Origin: Gammaproteobacteria bacterium
Lineage (GTDB): Bacteria > Pseudomonadota > Gammaproteobacteria > GCA-001735895
Assembly: GCA_029862005.1 (NCBI GenBank)
Contig: JAOTYD010000003.1
Span: forward strand, 134,158 to 187,827
DNA length: 53,670 bases
Direction of reading: 5' to 3'
Below are positions 1 through 9,144 of the stretch, in pieces; position 1 is the stretch's first letter; every line of letters starts with the position of its first letter. The notes beneath the pieces are model-generated. The model was not told where the DNA came from, did not search any database, and saw only the letters and a program-made list of their open reading frames with translations. The position numbers and the translations under genes are program-made.

Positions 1-381
1 TATATCGCATTTGCAATTATGGGGCTTAATTATGCGATGCTGCTCAGCCTTGCAGTCGGCCTGTCGGTTATTATTCCTTACGTCGGCGCCACCGTGGTTA
101 CGATTCCTGTCGCCCTGATCGCCTTTTTCCAATGGGGCTTCACTTCGGAGTTTGGCTGGTTGATGGTGATTTACGGTTTTGTCCAGTTTCTGGATGGTAA
201 CTTGCTGGTGCCTTTACTGTTCTCGGAAGTGGTCAATCTGCACCCCGTCGCGATCATTGTCGCGGTCGTATTTTTCGGCAGTTTATGGGGTGTGTGGGGT
301 GTTTTCTTTGCGATCCCGCTGGCGACTTTAATCCAGGCAATTATCAAGGCCTGGCCATCCGATGATCTAATTGCTGAATAA
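1..381 (+). CDS. PerM/AI-2E family permease, C-terminal part
   Basis: The reading frame is open from base 1, so the N-terminus lies outside the window; about 126 codons remain. The segment is almost entirely hydrophobic, with the pattern [19 protein letters not shown], then [20 protein letters not shown] and a final transmembrane run ending near WPSDD. The P-Y-x-G and Q-x-x-x-x-N-x-x-x-P motifs are those of the AI-2E exporter/PerM family of inner-membrane proteins. In gammaproteobacteria a perM-like gene often lies close to dapA and bamC, which agrees with the neighbours here. The substrate cannot be read from the sequence; many members are simply called permeases. Confidence 0.85.
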   Translation, partial: YIAFAIMGLNYAMLLSLAVGLSVIIPYVGATVVTIPVALIAFFQWGFTSEFGWLMVIYGFVQFLDGNLLVPLLFSEVVNLHPVAIIVAVVFFGSLWGVWGVFFAIPLATLIQAIIKAWPSDDLIAE

Positions 382-459
382 GCAGCAAATTCTTGTACAT
401 TCACAGCAGTCTTTATAACATACGTCCCTTGATTGGCCATGGGAGAACCGGGGTTGTCC

Positions 460-1335
460 ATGTTTAAAGGCAGTATCGTTGCACTGGTGACACCAATGCT
501 CGACAAGGGAGATGTCGATTATACGGCGCTTGAAGCGCTCATCGAATTTCACGTTCGTGAAGGGACTCAGGCGCTCGTAATTGCCGGCACGACCGGTGAA
601 TCGGCAACTCTGAGCCCCGACGAACACTGTGACCTGTTACAAAAAAGCTACGAGATCATTAGTCAGCGCCTGCCGATGATTGCCGGCACCGGTGCCAATT
701 CGACCGCCGAGGCTATCGAACTTACCCGTTGTGCGAAGTCGAGCCATGCGGAGGCCGCGCTGCTGGTATCTCCTTACTACAACAAGCCAACCCAGAAAGG
801 CTTGATTTTGCATCACCAGGCGATCGCCACTGCAGTTGATATCCCGCAGATTCTTTACAATGTTCCGGGGCGCACCGCCTGTGACATGCAGGCCGATACC
901 GTAGCCGAACTGGCTAAAGTCAGTAATATCGTAGGCATCAAGGAAGCGACTGGCAGCATGGACCGACTTGCCGATATCAAGCGTCAGGTTGACGATGATT
1001 TTGCTTTGTTAACCGGTGACGATTCGACGACCTGCGAGTTTATTTTAAACGGGGGTCATGGTGCGATTTCCGTAACCGCCAACGTGGTCCCTGCCAAAAT
1101 GGCCAGGATGTGCCAGCTTGCTCTGGAAGGTAAGGAGAACGAGGCCCGCGCGGCGGATGCGGAAATTGCCGAATTACATCGGCTGTTGTTTATCGAGTCC
1201 AATCCAATACCTGTCAAGTGGGCGATTTCGCAGATGGGTTTCGGGGAGCTGAACCTGCGTTTACCGATGACAGTTTTAGACGAACAGTACCAGCAACCGC
1301 TACGCCAGGCCCTGGTCGCCTGCGGAGCGCTATGA
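460..1335 (+). CDS. dapA: 4-hydroxy-tetrahydrodipicolinate synthase DapA
   Basis: Cytoplasmic enzyme that condenses pyruvate with aspartate semialdehyde, the first committed step of lysine and diaminopimelate synthesis. With the start at 460 the protein has 291 residues and its catalytic residues fall at the E. coli numbers: Thr44/Thr45 (GTTGES), Tyr107, Tyr133 (YNVPGRT), Arg138 and the Schiff-base Lys161 (GIKEATG). In-frame upstream starts at 433 (TTG) and 439 (ATG) would add residues not found in the family, so I chose the ATG giving MFKGSIVALVTPM. A possible -10 (TATAAC, 414-419) sits upstream. The stop overlaps the bamC start (ATGA), implying translational coupling. Confidence 0.97.
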   Translation: MFKGSIVALVTPMLDKGDVDYTALEALIEFHVREGTQALVIAGTTGESATLSPDEHCDLLQKSYEIISQRLPMIAGTGANSTAEAIELTRCAKSSHAEAALLVSPYYNKPTQKGLILHHQAIATAVDIPQILYNVPGRTACDMQADTVAELAKVSNIVGIKEATGSMDRLADIKRQVDDDFALLTGDDSTTCEFILNGGHGAISVTANVVPAKMARMCQLALEGKENEARAADAEIAELHRLLFIESNPIPVKWAISQMGFGELNLRLPMTVLDEQYQQPLRQALVACGAL

Positions 1336-2438
1336 AGTTAATTCCAGCGGTATCGGTTTTGCTACTTGCAGCATTGCTCGCGGCTTGCCAAGGCATGGGT
1401 GCGGATAAGCGTTATCTCGAAGCGTCGCTGGGTAGAAACCTGGAACTGCCTCCGGACCTGTCCGAAAATGAGGAAGGTTCCAGTTTTGAATTGCCGACTG
1501 GATTTTCTGGTAATGCGGACGGATCGACAGACAAAGTGCCGGTACTGGCGAGGGTAGAATCGCTGCGACTCGAGGGCAGCGGTGATCTTTACTGGCTGAA
1601 TGTTGACGAGCCGGTCGATAATCTCTATCAGCTGGTTAAGATTTTCTGGTTTTCCGAAGGCTATCGCCTGGTAGTCGATGAACCGGTTATCGGAATTATG
1701 CAGACCGAATGGGTATTGACGGAACAGGGTACTAGTGAAGATGTCCGCCCGTGGTACCAGAGACTGTTCGCAAGCGACGACCTTTCCGCAAGCCAGGATC
1801 AATTTAAAACCAGGATCGAGCTAGATCCAAATGGGCAGGGTGGCCGGATCTATATCGCTCATCGTGGAACCGAGTATGTTCACGTGCTGGAAACCACCAG
1901 CCGAAGTCAAACGAAGGACGATAGCGACGGTAATCAATGGCGCTTTCGGCAACCCGAACCTGAACTCGAGATCGAAATGTTGTCACGCCTGATGATTTAC
2001 CTCGGTCTGCAAAAAGCCGAGGTCGAGCAGCAAGTGGCGGATATAAAATTGCTTAGTCCAAGGGCTTTCCAACACATCGATCCAAGTGAAAAATCCCCAT
2101 TCCTGATTGTAAAGGATCCATATCAGATCGCCTGGAATCGGATTTATCATCAACTTGAGCGCATGAATTTTGAAATCGAATCTGCGAAGTTTAAAAGAGG
2201 ATTACTCCTAGAGGGCGTGATAATTGTCAATGCGCAGTTCTCCGAGAGTGAAGAGCAAAAAGGATTATTTTCTTTCTTCTCCAGTTCCAGTGAAAACGTT
2301 AAAAAACAAATCGTGGTGGTGTTGGCCGAAGAAACCCATGAACACACCCGGGTAATGATCGAAACGAGCAGTGGAGATTTTGATACCTCTCCTGAGGGGG
2401 CGGCATTTCTGGACCTGTTATATCGGAATATCAGATAA
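1332..2438 (+). CDS. bamC: Outer membrane assembly lipoprotein BamC
   Basis: Lipoprotein subunit of the BAM complex that inserts beta-barrel proteins into the outer membrane. The chosen start (ATG inside the dapA stop, ATGA) gives a typical lipoprotein signal with lipobox LLAAC, Cys near residue 19. The body follows the BamC plan: an unstructured N-terminal stretch that includes LPPDL, then two helix-grip domains (approx. residues 80-200 and 260-365). The family was formerly NlpB/DapX because it follows dapA, as it does here. 368 residues, close to the usual 340-380. The longer open frame beginning at 1218 would bury the signal peptide inside a dapA overlap and is unlikely. Confidence 0.93.
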   Translation: MKLIPAVSVLLLAALLAACQGMGADKRYLEASLGRNLELPPDLSENEEGSSFELPTGFSGNADGSTDKVPVLARVESLRLEGSGDLYWLNVDEPVDNLYQLVKIFWFSEGYRLVVDEPVIGIMQTEWVLTEQGTSEDVRPWYQRLFASDDLSASQDQFKTRIELDPNGQGGRIYIAHRGTEYVHVLETTSRSQTKDDSDGNQWRFRQPEPELEIEMLSRLMIYLGLQKAEVEQQVADIKLLSPRAFQHIDPSEKSPFLIVKDPYQIAWNRIYHQLERMNFEIESAKFKRGLLLEGVIIVNAQFSESEEQKGLFSFFSSSSENVKKQIVVVLAEETHEHTRVMIETSSGDFDTSPEGAAFLDLLYRNIR

Positions 2439-2439
2439 C

Positions 2440-3195
2440 ATGCGTATTGCCTCGTTGGGAAGTGGCAGTCGGGGTAACGCGACCCTGGTACAGCACGAGC
2501 AAACAACACTGCTGGTTGATAACGGGTTTTCTTTAAAACAGTTTACGCAACGCCTCGAGCGATTCGAAATCGATCCCGGTTCGATAGACGCGGTGCTACT
2601 CACCCACGAACATGGCGATCACAGTGGTGGAATCGAGCGTCTTTGCAATAATCACAATATTCCGCTCTGGACTGCGGTGGGTACCGCTCGCGCCACGCTG
2701 CCACCCGATTTTCGCTACCATAGGCTGGTGGCCGGGCAAGCCGTTACCTTCGGCGGGATCGAGGTTTTGCCGATCACTGTGCCCCACGATGCCAGCGAGC
2801 CACTGCAGTTTATTTTTCATCAACTGGACAATGGTAAACGCTTAGGCATTCTCACCGATACCGGTCATGTAACAAGACACATCGTCGAGGCTTTCAGTCG
2901 TCTCAATGCGTTGTTACTCGAGTTTAACCATGATCCCGACTTGCTGGAAGCAGGACCGTATCCGGATATGGTGAAACAACGCGTCGGTGGAAATCTCGGA
3001 CATTTATCAAATCATCAATCGATCGATTTACTGCGTCAGATAGATACCGCCAGTCTAAGCTGCCTGATTGCCGCCCATATTTCGGAAAAGAATAACAGGC
3101 CGATTATCGTCGATGAGTTGATTCGGGAGCTGGAAGATGTGCCGCCCCCGGTGCTGGCCAACCAAAACGAGGGTTTTGACTGGATATCGATTTAG
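2440..3195 (+). CDS. MBL-fold metallohydrolase (YycJ/WalJ-like)
   Basis: Metallo-beta-lactamase-fold protein of 251 residues. The start at 2440, one base after the bamC stop, gives [17 protein letters not shown], the usual opening of this subfamily; the longer frame from 2371 lies inside bamC. The zinc-binding signature THEHGDH is at residues 55-61, with a further His in LGHLSNHQS and an Asp/His in DTGHVT. Homologues are commonly encoded next to dapA-bamC-purC in gammaproteobacteria; the Gram-positive relative YycJ/WalJ is a putative exonuclease, but the substrate here is not known. Its stop codon overlaps the stop region of the convergent folE2 by 4 bases. Confidence 0.88.
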   Translation: MRIASLGSGSRGNATLVQHEQTTLLVDNGFSLKQFTQRLERFEIDPGSIDAVLLTHEHGDHSGGIERLCNNHNIPLWTAVGTARATLPPDFRYHRLVAGQAVTFGGIEVLPITVPHDASEPLQFIFHQLDNGKRLGILTDTGHVTRHIVEAFSRLNALLLEFNHDPDLLEAGPYPDMVKQRVGGNLGHLSNHQSIDLLRQIDTASLSCLIAAHISEKNNRPIIVDELIRELEDVPPPVLANQNEGFDWISI

Positions 3196-4016
3196 GCTTT
3201 TTTATCGGCGTCCTTATCAAACTCGATCAGGGCATAAGCCGAGTGGTTGTGAATCGACTCAAAGTTTTCTGATTCGAGTACGTATTGCCGAATACGATCA
3301 TCCTTGTTTAGTTCGCCCGCGATATCGCGCACCATGTCTTCGACAAACTTGGGATTATCATAGGCTCGCTCGGTCACGTATTTCTCATCGGGACGCTTGA
3401 GCAGGCCATAGAGCTCGCAAGAAGCCTGTTTTTCGACAATATCGATCAGTTCTTCTATCCAGATAAATCCGCTGGTTCTCGCATCAAGCGTGACATGTGA
3501 ACGTTGATTGTGGGCACCATAATCCGAAATCGACTTGGAGCATGGGCACAGGCTGGTTACCGGAATCTGGACCCTGATGCGGGTGTTGGTGATGCCGGCA
3601 TTTATTTCTCCAACCAGGGAAACCTCGTAGTCAAGCAGCGACTCGACCCCCGATACCGGTGCTTTCTTGTTTACGAAGTAGGGGAATTTCATTTCGATGT
3701 AGCCCGATTCGGCTTCGAGCAGTTCAGCCATTTCCCTGAGCATGTCGTTAAACGATGTATAGGATATTTCCTTCTCGTGATCGTTCAGTATCTTGACGAA
3801 TCGCGACATGTGCGTGCCCTTGAACTGGTGCGGCAGGAAAACAAACATGCTGAAGGTTGCGATGGTATGTTGTTTGCCATCGGAGCGGTCTTTAACAATC
3901 ACCGGATGGCGAATATCCTTGATTCCAACCTTGTTTATTGCGAGTTCGCGTGTATCCGCGGATCCCTGGACGTCGGGAATCGTCGAAATTGTTGACTGTG
4001 CTGGTTCACCATTCAT
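3192..4016 (-). CDS. folE2: GTP cyclohydrolase FolE2 (type IB)
   Basis: Converts GTP to 7,8-dihydroneopterin triphosphate, the entry to folate (and queuosine-type) pathways. The 274-residue protein opens with a variable tail and then [14 protein letters not shown], and carries the conserved Cys region [20 protein letters not shown] that supplies the metal-binding cysteine, plus the E-S[12 protein letters not shown] C-terminus. Type IB enzymes are known to tolerate metals other than zinc and are often part of the zinc-starvation response; I see no clear Zur box upstream. The gene is convergent with the MBL gene, and the two stop codons overlap. Confidence 0.95.
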   Translation of the reverse strand: MNGEPAQSTISTIPDVQGSADTRELAINKVGIKDIRHPVIVKDRSDGKQHTIATFSMFVFLPHQFKGTHMSRFVKILNDHEKEISYTSFNDMLREMAELLEAESGYIEMKFPYFVNKKAPVSGVESLLDYEVSLVGEINAGITNTRIRVQIPVTSLCPCSKSISDYGAHNQRSHVTLDARTSGFIWIEELIDIVEKQASCELYGLLKRPDEKYVTERAYDNPKFVEDMVRDIAGELNKDDRIRQYVLESENFESIHNHSAYALIEFDKDADKKA

Positions 4017-4336
4017 GACTTGATCCTTAAGCTATAACTTTGCGCATCGCAGCAGTAGATTAGAATGCGTGATACACGGGATGGAAACTACCGGCATTGC
4101 AATAACCGAGTAAAATCGTAGGTTATTATACCGAGCGTATGGGGTAAGGCAAATGTTCATATTCGCTATTTTCCCTTTAACATTGCAGAATGTGATGGAT
4201 AGCTGCGGTCCTCATCGCCGAATTATTGAGCACAGTCTGGAAGTTAACGAAATCGGTAATTTCGCCGGTTTGCTGAACCTGTCTGCGAGAGACGGGAATC
4301 AGGGATGAGGTATAAATCTATTGTTGTTATTATAAA
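4017..4336. other. Intergenic gap between folE2 and the cold-shock gene
   Basis: 320 bases with no convincing gene. It must contain the folE2 promoter (reading left). The only open frame of note is a 51-codon plus-strand frame at 4153-4308 that lacks a recognisable ribosome binding site and resembles nothing I know. No repeat, tRNA or strong terminator is visible. Confidence 0.5.
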
Positions 4337-4546
4337 TTAAGCGGGTGAAACGTCTTCGGCCTGCGGGCCCTTTGCGCCATCCGTAACTTTCATCGTTACG
4401 GCCTGACCTTGCTGAAGCGTCTTATGACCTTCAGACTGAATGGCGCTGTAATGAACAAAAACGTCTTTTCCACCTTCTTGCGAAATAAAACCATAGCCCT
4501 TGGCATCGTTAAACCATTTAACTGTGCCAGATACTGTTTCAGACAT
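4337..4546 (-). CDS. Cold-shock domain protein (CspA family)
   Basis: Single cold-shock domain of 69 residues that binds single-stranded RNA and DNA. Both RNP motifs are present: KGYGFIS (RNP1) and VFVHYSAI (RNP2), preceded by the usual GTVKWFN. The first ATG giving [13 protein letters not shown] is the standard start; the frame is open 19 codons further upstream but that stretch contains the promoter-like and hairpin sequence. The gene lies 171 bases downstream of dxs on the same strand and is probably transcribed on its own. Whether it is cold-induced cannot be told. Confidence 0.95.
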   Translation of the reverse strand: MSETVSGTVKWFNDAKGYGFISQEGGKDVFVHYSAIQSEGHKTLQQGQAVTMKVTDGAKGPQAEDVSPA

Positions 4547-4575
4547 AACATTACTCTGTAGCTTGTTGATATTTA

Positions 4576-4609
4576 TGTCGATTTTTACTACTCGACATCG
4601 CACATTGTA
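4576..4609 (-). promoter_or_regulatory. Candidate -10 and 5'-terminal hairpin of the csp mRNA
   Basis: On the minus strand a TACAAT hexamer (4609-4604) lies so that transcription would begin near 4597. The transcript would then open directly with an inverted repeat, TGTCGA...TCGACA (4597-4592 with 4581-4576), about 50 nucleotides before the csp ATG. I see no good -35 hexamer. Structured leaders are common in csp mRNAs. Confidence 0.4.
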
Positions 4610-4717
4610 GGATAAACCTTATGCGGACGCCATTATTTAAACCAGGCGGTGCGAAACCTATACAATGCTACCCGAATTCGGCGGTTCAGATTTTCTTCTG
4701 TTGTCGCGGCAGCCTGT

Positions 4718-6604
4718 CTAGCTACGGGTAAACTCGACGATAGAATTGCGTATCGTATCGGCATCGAGCCCGTAATCTTTCAGTATCTGTTCCCGGCTCC
4801 CCTGGGAGGGGAACTCGTCGTTGAGCCCCAGGCGCAACAGTGGAGTGTTGATCTTTTCCTGGTTCAGGTACTCGAGAACAGCCGAGCCTGCGCCACCGGC
4901 AATACTGGCATCTTCCAGTGTTACCAGGAAATCGTGGTTGGCGGCCAGGTCTTTTATCAGTGTTTCGTCAAGCGGTTTGATAAAACGCATGTTAACGAGA
5001 CTGATATCGAGATCGTCGGCGATTGGTTGCGCAATGTTGAAAAGACTGCCAAATACCAGTAGTGCGGTTTGTTTCCCGACTCTTGTCTGTATCGCCTTTC
5101 CGATTTCAGCGTCAATGTCAGTATTCACTGCCGAGGGTTGTGCGACGCTGTCTCTCGGGTATCGCACCATGGCCGGCCCGGGATATTGATATGCAGTGTT
5201 GAGCAACTCGAACATATCTTCACCGTTTGCGGGAGCCATCATGATGACGTTCGGGACACACCGAGCAAAGGCAACATCAAAATTACCGGTATGAGTGGCG
5301 CCGTCGGCACCAACAACACCGGCTCGGTCAACCGCAAAAGTTACATCGAGATTCTGTACTGCCACGTCGTGAACAAACTGGTCATAGCCGCGTTGCAGGA
5401 AGGTTGAGTAAATCGCAACCACGGGTTTGAGGCCCTCACAGGCCATCCCGGCGGCGAGAGTTATCGAATGTTGTTCGGCGATGCCGACATCATGGTAACG
5501 CTCCGGTATCTCCTGTGAAAACCTGACCAGTCCCGAGCCTTCCCGCATTGCCGGCGTAATCGCATGCAGCTTCGGCTCTGCATGGCCTTTGGCAACCAGC
5601 CAGTCGGAAAATATATTGGTATATGACTGCAGGCCTGGTTTGCTCGAGGACTTGACTTCGCCGGTTTCCGGGTCAAAGGGACCCACGCCGTGAAACTTGC
5701 AGGCATCTTCCTCGGCCGGGGCATAGCCCTTACCTTTGCGGGTGACGATGTGGAGCATCCGCGGCCCGGGTATTTGCTGTAAATTCCGGATAAGGGATAG
5801 CAGGTCTTTCAGATTGTGGCCATCGATCGGTCCGAAATAAGAGAAACCGAGTTCTTCAAACAGGGTTCCCGGCGTTACCATGCCCTTGACGTGTTCCTCG
5901 GCGCGCTTGGCCAATTCCCAGGCACTGGGAATCCTTTTCAACACTTTTTTACTGCCCGAACGCAGGCTCGAGTAAATCTTGCCCGACCAGATACTGGACA
6001 GGTATTTTGACATGGCGCCGACATTGGGCGAAATCGACATTTCGTTGTCATTTAAGATGACCAGCAGGTTATTGTCGATGGCGCCGCCGTGGTTGAGTGC
6101 CTCGTAGGCCATGCCGGCAGTCATGCCACCGTCACCGATGATAGCCACGTTCTTACGTTCGATCGCTTGCGCGTGCGAAGCAATCTCCATACCCAGCGCG
6201 GCGCTGATTGATGTACTGGAATGACCGGCACCAAAATGATCATATTCCGACTCGGTAATTTTAGGAAAACCCGACAGGCCACCCTGCTGTCGCATTCCCG
6301 CCATTTGATCGCGTCGACCGGTTAGTATCTTGTGCGGGTAGCATTGATGGCCAACGTCCCAGACCAGTCGGTCATGCGGTGTATCGAACAGGTAATGCAG
6401 CGCAATCGTGATTTCCACCGATCCCAGTCCTGAGGCGAGGTGACCGCCGGTGCGCGCCAGGCTTTGTAACAGGAAAGCGCGGATTTCGTCAGCCAGCTCT
6501 GGAAGTTGCGCTTCATCCAGTTCGCGTAAATCCGCAGGGTTGTCGATCTGCGCCAGAATCGGGAAGGTATCGCTTAATTTAGTCAAAGAATTGCTATCCG
6601 GCAT
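4718..6604 (-). CDS. dxs: 1-deoxy-D-xylulose-5-phosphate synthase Dxs
   Basis: Thiamine-diphosphate enzyme that joins pyruvate and glyceraldehyde 3-phosphate to form DXP, the first step of the MEP isoprenoid pathway. 628 residues, full length. Visible signatures are WDVGHQCYPHKILTGRRD near residue 80, the thiamine/Mg motif GDGGMTAGMAYEALNH, the mid-protein YFGPIDGHN, and the transketolase pyrimidine-binding segment DRAGVVGADGATHTG. It is the last gene of the xseB-ispA-dxs set, separated from ispA by 10 bases, so the three genes are almost certainly co-transcribed. Confidence 0.98.
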   Translation of the reverse strand: MPDSNSLTKLSDTFPILAQIDNPADLRELDEAQLPELADEIRAFLLQSLARTGGHLASGLGSVEITIALHYLFDTPHDRLVWDVGHQCYPHKILTGRRDQMAGMRQQGGLSGFPKITESEYDHFGAGHSSTSISAALGMEIASHAQAIERKNVAIIGDGGMTAGMAYEALNHGGAIDNNLLVILNDNEMSISPNVGAMSKYLSSIWSGKIYSSLRSGSKKVLKRIPSAWELAKRAEEHVKGMVTPGTLFEELGFSYFGPIDGHNLKDLLSLIRNLQQIPGPRMLHIVTRKGKGYAPAEEDACKFHGVGPFDPETGEVKSSSKPGLQSYTNIFSDWLVAKGHAEPKLHAITPAMREGSGLVRFSQEIPERYHDVGIAEQHSITLAAGMACEGLKPVVAIYSTFLQRGYDQFVHDVAVQNLDVTFAVDRAGVVGADGATHTGNFDVAFARCVPNVIMMAPANGEDMFELLNTAYQYPGPAMVRYPRDSVAQPSAVNTDIDAEIGKAIQTRVGKQTALLVFGSLFNIAQPIADDLDISLVNMRFIKPLDETLIKDLAANHDFLVTLEDASIAGGAGSAVLEYLNQEKINTPLLRLGLNDEFPSQGSREQILKDYGLDADTIRNSIVEFTRS

Positions 6605-6614
6605 GAGATTACGG

Positions 6615-7520
6615 TTAGTTTTTCCGCTCGACGAACCAGGCCGAAATATACCTTAAAATGTCGGCTTCCTCACCAAATATCGATAGGGCCTCTAGCGCGT
6701 TCTGATGCAACTCCTGGGCTTTTTCATAAGACGCCTCGAGACCGATGATCGAAGGGAAGGTCGGTTTATTTTTGGCGCTGTCAGATCCTTGCGTCTTCCC
6801 GAGCATCTCGGTATCGCCAATAACATCGAGGATATCATCCTGAACCTGGAACGACAGGCCGATGCACTTGGAATACGAATCGAGCGCTTTGAATTGCTGC
6901 CGGGTCAGGTTGTTTGTGCTGTACGCCACCAGTTGTACACAGGTACGAATCAGGGCGCCGGTCTTATGGATGTGCATGGTTTCAAGTTCCGCGATGTTCA
7001 GCGTTTTACCAACCGCGGCCAGATCGATTGCCTGGCCGCCCGCCATACCGCGTGAGCCTGAGAACAGGGATAGTTTTTCGATCATTTGCAAACGAGCCGC
7101 CGGGTCATCGACCATTTCTGGATCATGGCTTATGATGTAAAATGCTAGCGCCTGCAATGCGTCTCCCGCGAGTATGGCAGTGGCTTCATCGAACTCGCGA
7201 TGACAGGTGGGGCGACCACGTCGCAGGTCATCATCGTCCATCGCCGGCAGGTCGTCATGGATCAGTGAATAGGCATGAATGATTTCAACTGCAGCGGCCA
7301 CGCCATCGACTCGTTCCAGTTCGATGCCGAGCGCCGACGCCGTTGCGTACACCAGGATTGGTCGCACCCTTTTTCCCGGGGCCAGCACCGCGTATCGCAT
7401 TGCCCGGTGCAACCGCAATGGATAAACGTCGGCCCTGGGAAGCCAGTTATCGAGCGCGGTGTCTACTCTTTGCTGGAATTCTTCAACCAGGGACTCGAAG
7501 ACCTGGGCATCAATCTTCAT
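6615..7520 (-). CDS. ispA: Farnesyl diphosphate synthase IspA
   Basis: Prenyltransferase that condenses IPP with DMAPP and GPP to give farnesyl diphosphate. 301 residues. The first aspartate-rich motif DDLPAMDDDD lies at residues 89-98, followed by RRGRPTCH, and the second is QVQDDILDVIGD near residue 230. An ATG at 7520 is preceded directly by an in-frame TTG (7523); I prefer the ATG. The start lies inside the end of xseB (11-base overlap), indicating translational coupling. With Dxs downstream it links the first and a late step of isoprenoid synthesis. Confidence 0.97.
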   Translation of the reverse strand: MKIDAQVFESLVEEFQQRVDTALDNWLPRADVYPLRLHRAMRYAVLAPGKRVRPILVYATASALGIELERVDGVAAAVEIIHAYSLIHDDLPAMDDDDLRRGRPTCHREFDEATAILAGDALQALAFYIISHDPEMVDDPAARLQMIEKLSLFSGSRGMAGGQAIDLAAVGKTLNIAELETMHIHKTGALIRTCVQLVAYSTNNLTRQQFKALDSYSKCIGLSFQVQDDILDVIGDTEMLGKTQGSDSAKNKPTFPSIIGLEASYEKAQELHQNALEALSIFGEEADILRYISAWFVERKN

Positions 7521-7755
7521 CAATGTCTTCGAAGGGAACGGTTTGCTGCAGGCCGTTTTTTTCGATTAATTGTTCGACGCGCAGTTCGGCATTAGCAAGG
7601 GTATCCTGGCAAGTCTTTGCGAGTTTGATACCCTTTTCGAATTGCTCGAGTGACTCTTCCAGACCCAGTTCGCCGGATTCCATGTTGCCGACTATTTTTT
7701 CCAGGTGCTGCAGGGATTTTTCGAAATCTTTGAGTTTGTCTTTGTTTTCAGTCAT
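7510..7755 (-). CDS. xseB: Exodeoxyribonuclease VII small subunit XseB
   Basis: Small subunit of exonuclease VII, which degrades single-stranded DNA together with XseA (not in this window). 81 residues, mostly alpha-helical and charged, with the family core FEKSLQHLEKIVGNMESGELGLEES split here as F-E-x-S-L and L-E-x-I-V, then the L-E-x-S-L-E-x-F-E-x-G motif. It heads the conserved xseB-ispA-dxs order of gammaproteobacteria and overlaps ispA. The acidic tail PFEDIDED is typical. Confidence 0.95.
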   Translation of the reverse strand: MTENKDKLKDFEKSLQHLEKIVGNMESGELGLEESLEQFEKGIKLAKTCQDTLANAELRVEQLIEKNGLQQTVPFEDIDED

Positions 7756-7782
7756 TTTATTGCTCGCATTCGAATCAGCGCA

Positions 7783-9144
7783 TTATAGTGTATCCAGGGT
7801 ATCAGCTAAATGACTGACCGGTATTAACTTCAGGTTATCAAACAATCCGCTTTTCGGCATGTTGGCCTGTGGAATGATTGCCGTCTTGAATCCATGTTTA
7901 CTGGCCTCGCGCAGGCGCTCTTCGCCATTGGGTACGGGCCTGATTTCACCGGATAATCCGACTTCGCCAAAGACCAGTGAGTGCCGGTTCAAGGGGCGAT
8001 CACGATAACTGGACAATATCGCAAGCAAGATCGCGAGATCTGCTGCCGTTTCGGTGATGCGTACACCCCCGACCGCATTGATAAAAACGTCCTGGTCAAA
8101 GAGTGGAACACTGCCGTGGCGCTGCAAAATAGCGATCAGCATAGCCAGTCGATTTGATTCGAGGCCCACGCTGAGTCGCCGTGGCTGGCCACCGTGGCAT
8201 TCACTGACCAACGCCTGAATTTCGACCAGGAAAGGGCGTGTACCCTCGCGCGACACCATGATTACGCTGCCCGATACGGGCTGATCGTGCTGGGCCAGGA
8301 ATATCGCCGAAGGATTACTGACCGGCTTCAGACCCTCGTCAGTCATCGCGAAGATACCGAGTTCGTTGATTGCGCCAAATCGATTCTTGACCGCGCGAAT
8401 CACGCGGTAGCGGGTCGAAGCATCGCCTTCAAAGTAAAGCACGGTATCGACCATGTGCTCCAGTACCCGCGGCCCGGCAAGCTGACCTTCCTTGGTCACA
8501 TGACCGACCAGGACGATGGCGACATTGGATTGCTTGGCAAACCTTACCAGCATGGCGGTACTCTCCCTGACCTGGCTGACCGAGCCCGGCGCCGATTGCA
8601 GGCTGCTGCTGAATATTGTCTGGATCGAATCGATGACCATGACCGCGGGCTTGATCTTGCCAGCCTGCTGGATGATATCTTCTACACAGGTCGAGCTGAG
8701 TAATTTCATGTTGTCAGCCGGGATACGCAGACGGGTGGCGCGCAAGCTGATCTGCTGGGGCGATTCTTCGCCGGTGACGTACAGCGCTTCGTGATCCTGG
8801 CTGATCAGGGTCAGGCACTGCAACAAGATTGTAGACTTGCCGATTCCCGGATCTCCACCGAGCAGCACGACCGAACCTTCTACCAGGCCCCCACCCAGTA
8901 CGCGGTCGAGTTCATCGATCTGGGTGCCGAAACGAGGCGTTTCGCTGACGGGAACCTGGTTGAGGGTAAACACTTCGGCCCCACCGGCAATCCCATGCCA
9001 ACTAGCCCTGCTTCCCGGGCTCGACGGTAAGACCGGAATCTCCTCGATACTATTCCAGCTTTTACAGTCGGGGCATTGCCCTGACCATTTGGGTAACGCG
9101 GCTGCGCATTCCCGACACTGAAACAGTGCATTTTGCCTAGCCAT
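7783..9144 (-). CDS. radA: DNA repair protein RadA
   Basis: RecA-like branch-migration ATPase acting in recombinational repair. 453 residues with all expected parts: an N-terminal zinc finger (Cys10, Cys13, Cys24, Cys27), Walker A GGDPGIGKS at 96-104, the RadA-specific KNRFG motif, and a C-terminal Lon-protease-like domain containing the sequence VGLSGEIRPV. It overlaps the upstream CorB-like gene by 8 bases and lies 27 bases before xseB, so it probably belongs to the same transcription run. Confidence 0.97.
   Translation of the reverse strand: MARQNALFQCRECAAALPKWSGQCPDCKSWNSIEEIPVLPSSPGSRASWHGIAGGAEVFTLNQVPVSETPRFGTQIDELDRVLGGGLVEGSVVLLGGDPGIGKSTILLQCLTLISQDHEALYVTGEESPQQISLRATRLRIPADNMKLLSSTCVEDIIQQAGKIKPAVMVIDSIQTIFSSSLQSAPGSVSQVRESTAMLVRFAKQSNVAIVLVGHVTKEGQLAGPRVLEHMVDTVLYFEGDASTRYRVIRAVKNRFGAINELGIFAMTDEGLKPVSNPSAIFLAQHDQPVSGSVIMVSREGTRPFLVEIQALVSECHGGQPRRLSVGLESNRLAMLIAILQRHGSVPLFDQDVFINAVGGVRITETAADLAILLAILSSYRDRPLNRHSLVFGEVGLSGEIRPVPNGEERLREASKHGFKTAIIPQANMPKSGLFDNLKLIPVSHLADTLDTL

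Noticed and set aside
4017-4140. Possible Zur box upstream of folE2 (a GGTATAATAACC-like stretch)
   Set aside because: The sequence is not palindromic across the centre as a Zur site should be.
4153-4308. 51-codon plus-strand frame in the folE2-csp gap
   Set aside because: No Shine-Dalgarno, no recognisable motif, and a length expected by chance.
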